This document shows positions 61,741-64,000 of a DNA stretch of 64,000 nt, piece by piece. The notes beneath the pieces were generated by a model that saw only the letters and a program-made list of their open reading frames with translations, was not told the DNA's origin and did no database searches. Both the position numbers and the translations under genes were made by a program. Each line of letters opens with the position of its first letter. Position 1 is the stretch's first letter. Source of the DNA: Oceanobacillus arenosus (GTDB lineage Bacteria; Bacillota; Bacilli; Bacillales; Amphibacillaceae); NCBI RefSeq assembly GCF_003369575.1, contig NZ_PIOC01000017.1, forward strand, positions 310,001 through 374,000, in the 5' to 3' direction.

Positions 61741-63087
61741 ATGCGAACTATTCAAACATCACAAGTTTTGGCAAATAGTAAATTTAACAAGTTTCACTTA
61801 CTCGTATTTCTTTGGTGTTTTTATGCCATCGCCTTTGACGGCTTTGATGTTGCCTTATATGGCATCGGATTGCCACTAATGATGGAGGATTATAATATTA
61901 CCATTGTAGAAGCAGGAGCAATTAGCAGCTATTCTGTTATTGGAACAATGGCTGGCACGTTTTTGTTTGGTTCTTTATCTGATATCATCGGCAGGAAAAA
62001 GGCTATCGCTATTTGTTTATTTTTATTCAGTGTGTTTACATTTTTATCTGGCTTTGCACCAAATGCTGATATTTTCCTGACTTTGCGCATTGTTGCCGCT
62101 CTCGGACTTGGTGGAGTAATGCCAATTCTTGTAGCTGTGATGGCTGAGTACTCGCCCAAGAAAAAACGGGCATTAACGGTTGCGATTATGTATTGCGGGT
62201 ATTCTATCGGTGCAATTTGTGCTTCTTTAATAGGGATGTACCTGATGGAAAGTCTTGGCTGGAGATTTTTATATTGGCTTAGCATTCTCCCATTTCTAAC
62301 CTTGCCATTTTTCCTGAAACAGTTTCCGGAATCCGTTTCCTATCATCTACTACGGAAACAGGGAGATAAAATAGCAAGTATTCTTAATAAAGTTGACCCT
62401 GATGGTAATTATCAAGCAACAGACAATTTTGAATATGAGCGTTTTAAAGAAAGCACGAAGGAATATCCAATAAAGAAAGTATTCTCGGAAAAGAGGATTC
62501 TTAGTACACTCGCTTTCTGGGTTGCAGTCGGATGTTCGATGTTAGTGATTACTGGATTAACAACATGGCTTCCAAAAATCATGTTAGAATCCGGACATGG
62601 AATCGCTTCTAGCTTATCCTTTAATCTTGTTCTATCTGTTGGCCAAATTACCGGATCTATTTTTGGAGGTATCTTAGTCGGACGAATCGGACATCGCAGA
62701 GTATTAATATCCATGTTCTTCATTGGGGCCCTTAGTTTTATTTTCCTAAGTTTGACCTCCAATTCGCTATTATTATATCTACTGATTGCTTTAACCGGTG
62801 CATGTACAGTAGGCACACAGAATTTAGTCAATCCATACATTTCGGAATTTTATCCTAGAGAAATTCGAGCAACAGGACTAAGTATAGCAGTTGGAGTTGG
62901 AAGAATTGGAGGAATATTGGCTCCAGTGGCCATTGCCCTATTGCTTACGACGAATTTAACACCACAGCATGCATTTATGGCATTTGCGATTCCTAGCCTT
63001 CTGGGAGCAATCGCTTTTATCATTGTTCAAGAAAAATATGCTAGTTTTGATCAAGTGATACAACCAGAGGAGCAGAGGACAGCTTAA
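61741..63087 (+). CDS. MFS transporter, aromatic acid:H+ symporter (AAHS) type
   Basis: 448 residues, twelve membrane helices. The AAHS helix 1 motif AFDGFDVALYGIGLP with its Asp pair, loop 2-3 GSLSDIIGRKKAIA, and RIVAALGLGGVMPI in helix 4 are present, as in BenK, PcaK and MhbT. It would import an aromatic or related carboxylic acid with protons. ATG 61741 fits the family N-terminus, though its ribosome binding site (AAAGGA) is 14 bases away; the frame continues 31 codons upstream. No degradation genes are adjacent. Confidence 0.83.
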   Translation: MRTIQTSQVLANSKFNKFHLLVFLWCFYAIAFDGFDVALYGIGLPLMMEDYNITIVEAGAISSYSVIGTMAGTFLFGSLSDIIGRKKAIAICLFLFSVFTFLSGFAPNADIFLTLRIVAALGLGGVMPILVAVMAEYSPKKKRALTVAIMYCGYSIGAICASLIGMYLMESLGWRFLYWLSILPFLTLPFFLKQFPESVSYHLLRKQGDKIASILNKVDPDGNYQATDNFEYERFKESTKEYPIKKVFSEKRILSTLAFWVAVGCSMLVITGLTTWLPKIMLESGHGIASSLSFNLVLSVGQITGSIFGGILVGRIGHRRVLISMFFIGALSFIFLSLTSNSLLLYLLIALTGACTVGTQNLVNPYISEFYPREIRATGLSIAVGVGRIGGILAPVAIALLLTTNLTPQHAFMAFAIPSLLGAIAFIIVQEKYASFDQVIQPEEQRTA

Positions 63088-63282
63088 ATGTTCATTTATT
63101 GTTTCTTGAACTCTAAATATAATTCTAATTAACCTTATCCCGCATAACTGCAGTAAGATCATTATTCAAATAACCCTAAATATACCGTAGAATTGTAAAT
63201 GGGGATCAACTGAATGTTAATTTCACTTTATTAAAGATTCTTAAGTATACGATTGAAAAGGTGATAAGGCAGTTGATTTGAA

Positions 63283-63296
63283 GGAACATTCGTTCC
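63283..63296. promoter_or_regulatory. LexA-box-like palindrome upstream of topB
   Basis: GGAAC-ATTC-GTTCC keeps the GAAC-N4-GTTC core of the Bacillus LexA (DinR) box and lies about 20 bases upstream of a TATAGT -10-like hexamer. Confidence 0.45.
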
Positions 63297-63350
63297 TAAA
63301 ATGGCTAAAGAATGTTATAGTATAGAAAAACTATTAAATAGGTGAAATCT

Positions 63351-64000
63351 ATGAAATTAATTTTAGCGGAAAAACCATCCGTAGCAAAAAATATTGCCGA
63401 TGCACTAAAAATCAAAACAAAAAAAGATGGTTATTTTGAAGGGAATGATTATCTTATTACATGGGCTTTCGGTCATTTAGTAGAATTATATGATGCGAAG
63501 GACTATGACAGTAAGATGAAAAGCTGGAAAATGGACAATTTCCCGTTCATTCCATCAACATTCAAATATAAAGTGAAAAGCAATCCGAGAAATCGGGCAC
63601 AGACAGATGGCGGAGCAGCTAAGCAATTAAAGATTGTTCAATCTTTAATTAAGCGGCAGGATGTAGAGTCGATCGTTTCCGCTTGTGATTTTGATAGAGA
63701 AGGACAATTAATTGGCGATAGCATTATTTATCGTGGAACAACACCAGCTAAACCTGTATATCGATTACTATTGAATGAATGGACACCAAATGAGGTAATC
63801 CGGGGTCTTGAGAATATGCAGTCCAATCAAACGATGAAGCCATTACGTGATGCTGGTATCAGCAGACAATGGGCGGATTGGGTGATTGGCATTAACTTAA
63901 CTTCCGTTGCAACTTTGAAATACCAAAAAGGCAAAGGCAAGGCCTTGAATATTGGCCGCGTACTTATGCCAACCTTAAAGATTATTTATGATCGAGATAA
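63351..64000 (+). CDS. topB: DNA topoisomerase III (3' partial)
   Basis: 216 codons are visible before the window ends, with no stop. The Toprim domain is clear: KLILAEKPSVAKNIADAL at the N-terminus, SACDFDREGQLIGDSI with the DxDxEG-type metal site near residue 105, and RLLLNEWTPNEV. ISRQWADWVIGINLTSVATL and KALNIGRVLMPTL then lead toward the active-site region, whose Tyr is beyond the window. It is a type IA topoisomerase that decatenates DNA. ATG with AGGTGAAATCT upstream. Confidence 0.93.
   Translation, partial: MKLILAEKPSVAKNIADALKIKTKKDGYFEGNDYLITWAFGHLVELYDAKDYDSKMKSWKMDNFPFIPSTFKYKVKSNPRNRAQTDGGAAKQLKIVQSLIKRQDVESIVSACDFDREGQLIGDSIIYRGTTPAKPVYRLLLNEWTPNEVIRGLENMQSNQTMKPLRDAGISRQWADWVIGINLTSVATLKYQKGKGKALNIGRVLMPTLKIIYDRD

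Noticed and set aside
1-64000. CRISPR arrays, tRNA or rRNA genes, transposases, phage modules or defence islands
   Set aside because: No regularly spaced repeats, cloverleaf-type genes or related protein families were seen in the window.

Overview
The window is low-GC DNA dense with Bacillaceae hallmarks: AGGAGG-type ribosome binding sites, frequent GTG and TTG starts, three YjcZ-type sporulation microproteins, a LysM-3D wall protein with a WalR box, a SAM-I riboswitch on metI-metC, and ycb-type glucarate genes like those of Bacillus subtilis. A spore-forming halotolerant bacillus (Oceanobacillus, Virgibacillus or relative) fits best. That is inference from gene content; no rRNA or tRNA gene was seen to confirm it.

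Layout. 1-1.4 kb: the end of an ABC exporter. 1.8-3.5 kb: a minus-strand pair of luciferase-like monooxygenase and FMN reductase. 3.8-9.5 kb: a Ugp-like ABC import cassette (binding lipoprotein, cytoplasmic phosphodiesterase, ATPase, two permeases). 9.6-18.3 kb: small regulatory, envelope and spore-associated genes (HxlR, YrdB-like, TetR plus metallo-hydrolase, AbrB-type membrane protein, methyltransferase, YppG-like, DUF2268, YjcZ proteins, a flavoprotein, a sigma-region-2-like protein). 18.4-21.5 kb: a PTS permease lacking its EIIB domain, divergent from an AraC-type regulator. 21.6-29.3 kb: proC, a secreted GH3 glycosidase, a Ca2+ exchanger, a LysM-3D protein and a DUF4145-like protein. 29.8-35.9 kb: a second Ugp-like cassette followed by two glycerophosphodiester phosphodiesterases. 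36-42.2 kb: aminopeptidase, aldo/keto reductase, aldehyde dehydrogenase with a divergent TetR gene, and a methyltransferase. 42.4-49.9 kb: a glucarate regulon. 50-55.6 kb: an MFS exporter and a predicted L-galactonate-type gene set (GntR, LgoD-like dehydrogenase, GntP permease). 56-64 kb: a PBP4-like carboxypeptidase, a ZIP transporter, metC with a broken metI under a SAM riboswitch, an aromatic-acid-type MFS carrier and the start of topB.

How the genes work together. The central theme is carbon and phosphate scavenging. Two import cassettes are each paired with phosphodiesterases of different folds. The glucarate genes (gudD, 5-keto-4-deoxyglucarate dehydratase, ketoglutarate-semialdehyde dehydrogenase, FadR-type regulator) lack the usual GudP carrier. 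A divergent Nramp-fold transporter and a 2-hydroxyacid dehydrogenase sit beside them instead, under a promoter and operator nearly identical to that of the dehydratase operon. This is the most interesting candidate for an undescribed arrangement.

Other points worth attention: a family of about 54-bp palindromic intergenic repeats in at least four copies, a larger 200-bp intergenic repeat in two full copies and one partial copy, a metI pseudogene with two in-frame TAA codons, a degenerate second copy of a coiled-coil gene, and several small genes below the usual ORF length cut-off.
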